NCBI GenBank assembly: GCA_905373425.1
Contig: CAJPST010000137.1
Coordinates: forward strand, 1 to 5,794
Direction of reading: 5' to 3'
Length of the DNA: 5,794 bases
Source: an uncultured Mesocricetibacter sp.
Lineage (GTDB): Bacteria; Pseudomonadota; Gammaproteobacteria; Enterobacterales; Pasteurellaceae
Below, piece by piece: positions 4,961 through 5,794 of this stretch. Every line of letters starts with the position of its first letter. Position 1 is the stretch's first letter. The notes beneath the pieces were generated by a model that had not been told where the DNA came from, made no database searches, and was given only the letters and a program-made list of their open reading frames with translations. Both the position numbers and the translations under genes were made by a program.

Positions 4961-5683
4961 ATGTTTGAATGGATTGCTGATCCGCAAGCTTGGATAGCGT
5001 TATTCACGCTGACAGCGCTGGAAATTGTACTTGGAATTGATAATATCATTTTTATCAGTATTTTAGTGGGACGCTTGCCCGAGTCACAACGCCAATCCGC
5101 GCGCCTGTTAGGCTTAGGATTAGCGATGATAATGCGCATTATATTATTGTTGTCACTGACATGGATTATGAAACTAACCGAACCGTTGTTCACTGTATTG
5201 GCGCAGGAAATTTCGGGACGCGACATCATTTTACTTGTCGGAGGGCTATTCTTAGTTGCCAAAAGTACCCATGAAATTCACCATGCAATGACACCACACG
5301 ATGAAAACGAAACCGAAGTCAAAGTTAAAAAAGTAGGGTTCACGGCTATCTTAGCGCAAATCGCTATTTTAGATATTGTTTTCTCCCTTGATTCCGTAAT
5401 TACCGCTGTAGGTATGGTGGATAATATTCAAGTGATGATTATCGCTATCATCGCTGCCGTCGGTGTGATGATGTTTGCGGCTAAACCAATCGGTGACTTC
5501 GTAGATACTCACCCAACACTAAAAGTATTAGCCCTGTCATTCCTCATTCTTATCGGCGTTACGCTTATTGCTGAAAGTCTGGATTTCCATATTCCGAAAG
5601 GCTATATCTACTTCGCTATGGCATTCTCCGTTGTGGTTGAAATGATTAACATTAAAATGCGCAAACATTTGATTAAACCATAA
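4961..5683 (+). CDS. ygdQ: TerC/Alx-family integral membrane protein, YgdQ type
   Basis: This 240-residue inner-membrane protein is very similar in sequence pattern and length to E. coli YgdQ (about 237), which also lies directly after mutH. About seven membrane segments are predicted (roughly 10-32, 48-70, 87-100, 127-150, 155-173, 187-204, 215-231). The two TerC signature halves are EIVLGIDNIIF (21-31) and DIVFSLDSVIT (138-148), which place acidic residues with equal spacing (E21/D27 and D138/D144). This suggests an internal duplication with a metal-binding site at the centre. Relatives such as Alx and Bacillus MeeF/MeeY export manganese; a metal-export role here is inference, and YgdQ itself has no established function. 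A hydrophilic, His-rich loop (about 103-125, HEIHHAMTPHDENE) lies between the halves. It has no CBS or CorC domain, unlike longer relatives. Confidence 0.9.
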   Translation: MFEWIADPQAWIALFTLTALEIVLGIDNIIFISILVGRLPESQRQSARLLGLGLAMIMRIILLLSLTWIMKLTEPLFTVLAQEISGRDIILLVGGLFLVAKSTHEIHHAMTPHDENETEVKVKKVGFTAILAQIAILDIVFSLDSVITAVGMVDNIQVMIIAIIAAVGVMMFAAKPIGDFVDTHPTLKVLALSFLILIGVTLIAESLDFHIPKGYIYFAMAFSVVVEMINIKMRKHLIKP

Positions 5684-5703
5684 CGAGTTTATTCGCATCA
5701 AAA

Positions 5704-5732
5704 AAGAGCGGTTAAAAAACACTATGTTTTTT
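5704..5732 (+). repeat. Degenerate USS and weak A/T hairpin after ygdQ
   Basis: AAGAGCGGT (5704-5712) differs from the USS core at one base (T to A at position 4) and is followed by an A-run. Next, AAAAAAC (5714-5720) pairs with GTTTTTT (5726-5732) around a five-base loop. The hairpin is nearly all A-T, so it is at best a weak terminator for ygdQ; the T-run is itself the stem arm. No better terminator is seen after ygdQ. Confidence 0.4.
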
Positions 5733-5794
5733 CGGTATTATGTAGTGATCAACTAATTCAACAGTCCCCGATAGGTTGTTTTTGTTAAAACAGG
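5733..5794. other. Right-edge sequence with no identified gene
   Basis: No plus-strand start with a plausible frame is present. On the minus strand one frame is open from the window edge to a stop at 5712-5714, giving 26-27 residues that I do not recognise and that would overlap the A/T hairpin. It could be the end of a neighbouring gene on the minus strand or chance. Confidence 0.3.

Noticed and set aside
4945..5262. 105-residue minus-strand frame opposite ygdQ
   Set aside because: It is antisense to conserved TerC membrane segments and its composition reflects the complementary hydrophobic codons.

Overview
This window looks like an ordinary chromosomal segment of a Pasteurellaceae bacterium. 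The clearest sign is the Haemophilus-type DNA uptake signal sequence (USS). The perfect 9-base core AAGTGCGGT, or its complement, occurs five times, usually with the A/T-rich tail that follows it in natural USSs. The proteins also fit that family: RhlB, a SirB-type membrane protein, an OmpP1/FadL porin, Ogt, MutH and a YgdQ/TerC-type membrane protein. The USS form points to the Haemophilus/Aggregatibacter/Pasteurella group rather than the Actinobacillus pleuropneumoniae group. I cannot name the species from sequence alone.

Layout. At 2-115 is the 3' end of a low-molecular-weight protein-tyrosine phosphatase gene. A leader with an extended -10 promoter follows, then rhlB (267-1523, +), a DEAD-box RNA helicase. 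A bidirectional terminator built from two inverted USSs (1563-1605) separates rhlB from the convergent sirB-like gene (1655-2002, -). The 250-base divergent region 2003-2252 holds the sirB promoter, a complete USS, a FadR-like operator and the promoter region of fadL. fadL/ompP1 (2253-3566, +) encodes the outer-membrane fatty-acid channel and ends at a strong intrinsic terminator (3585-3610). After it come ogt (3633-4172), mutH (4200-4889) and ygdQ (4961-5683), all on + and close together. The ogt-mutH gap consists entirely of one USS. The last 111 bases hold a degenerate USS, a weak A/T hairpin and no gene I can identify.

How the genes relate. ogt (direct reversal of O6-alkylguanine) and mutH (strand-specific nick in methyl-directed mismatch repair) are two DNA-maintenance genes that may share a transcript. 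mutH followed by ygdQ is the same order as in Escherichia coli. fadL is probably an independent unit controlled by fatty-acid status through FadR. The other genes are housekeeping genes with no evident shared pathway.

I found no phage, insertion sequence, CRISPR array, toxin-antitoxin pair or novel multi-gene system. The noteworthy signals are regulatory or architectural: the FadR-like site, USSs reused as a terminator and as a gene-to-gene spacer, a mutH start without a Shine-Dalgarno sequence, and several apparently decayed USSs.
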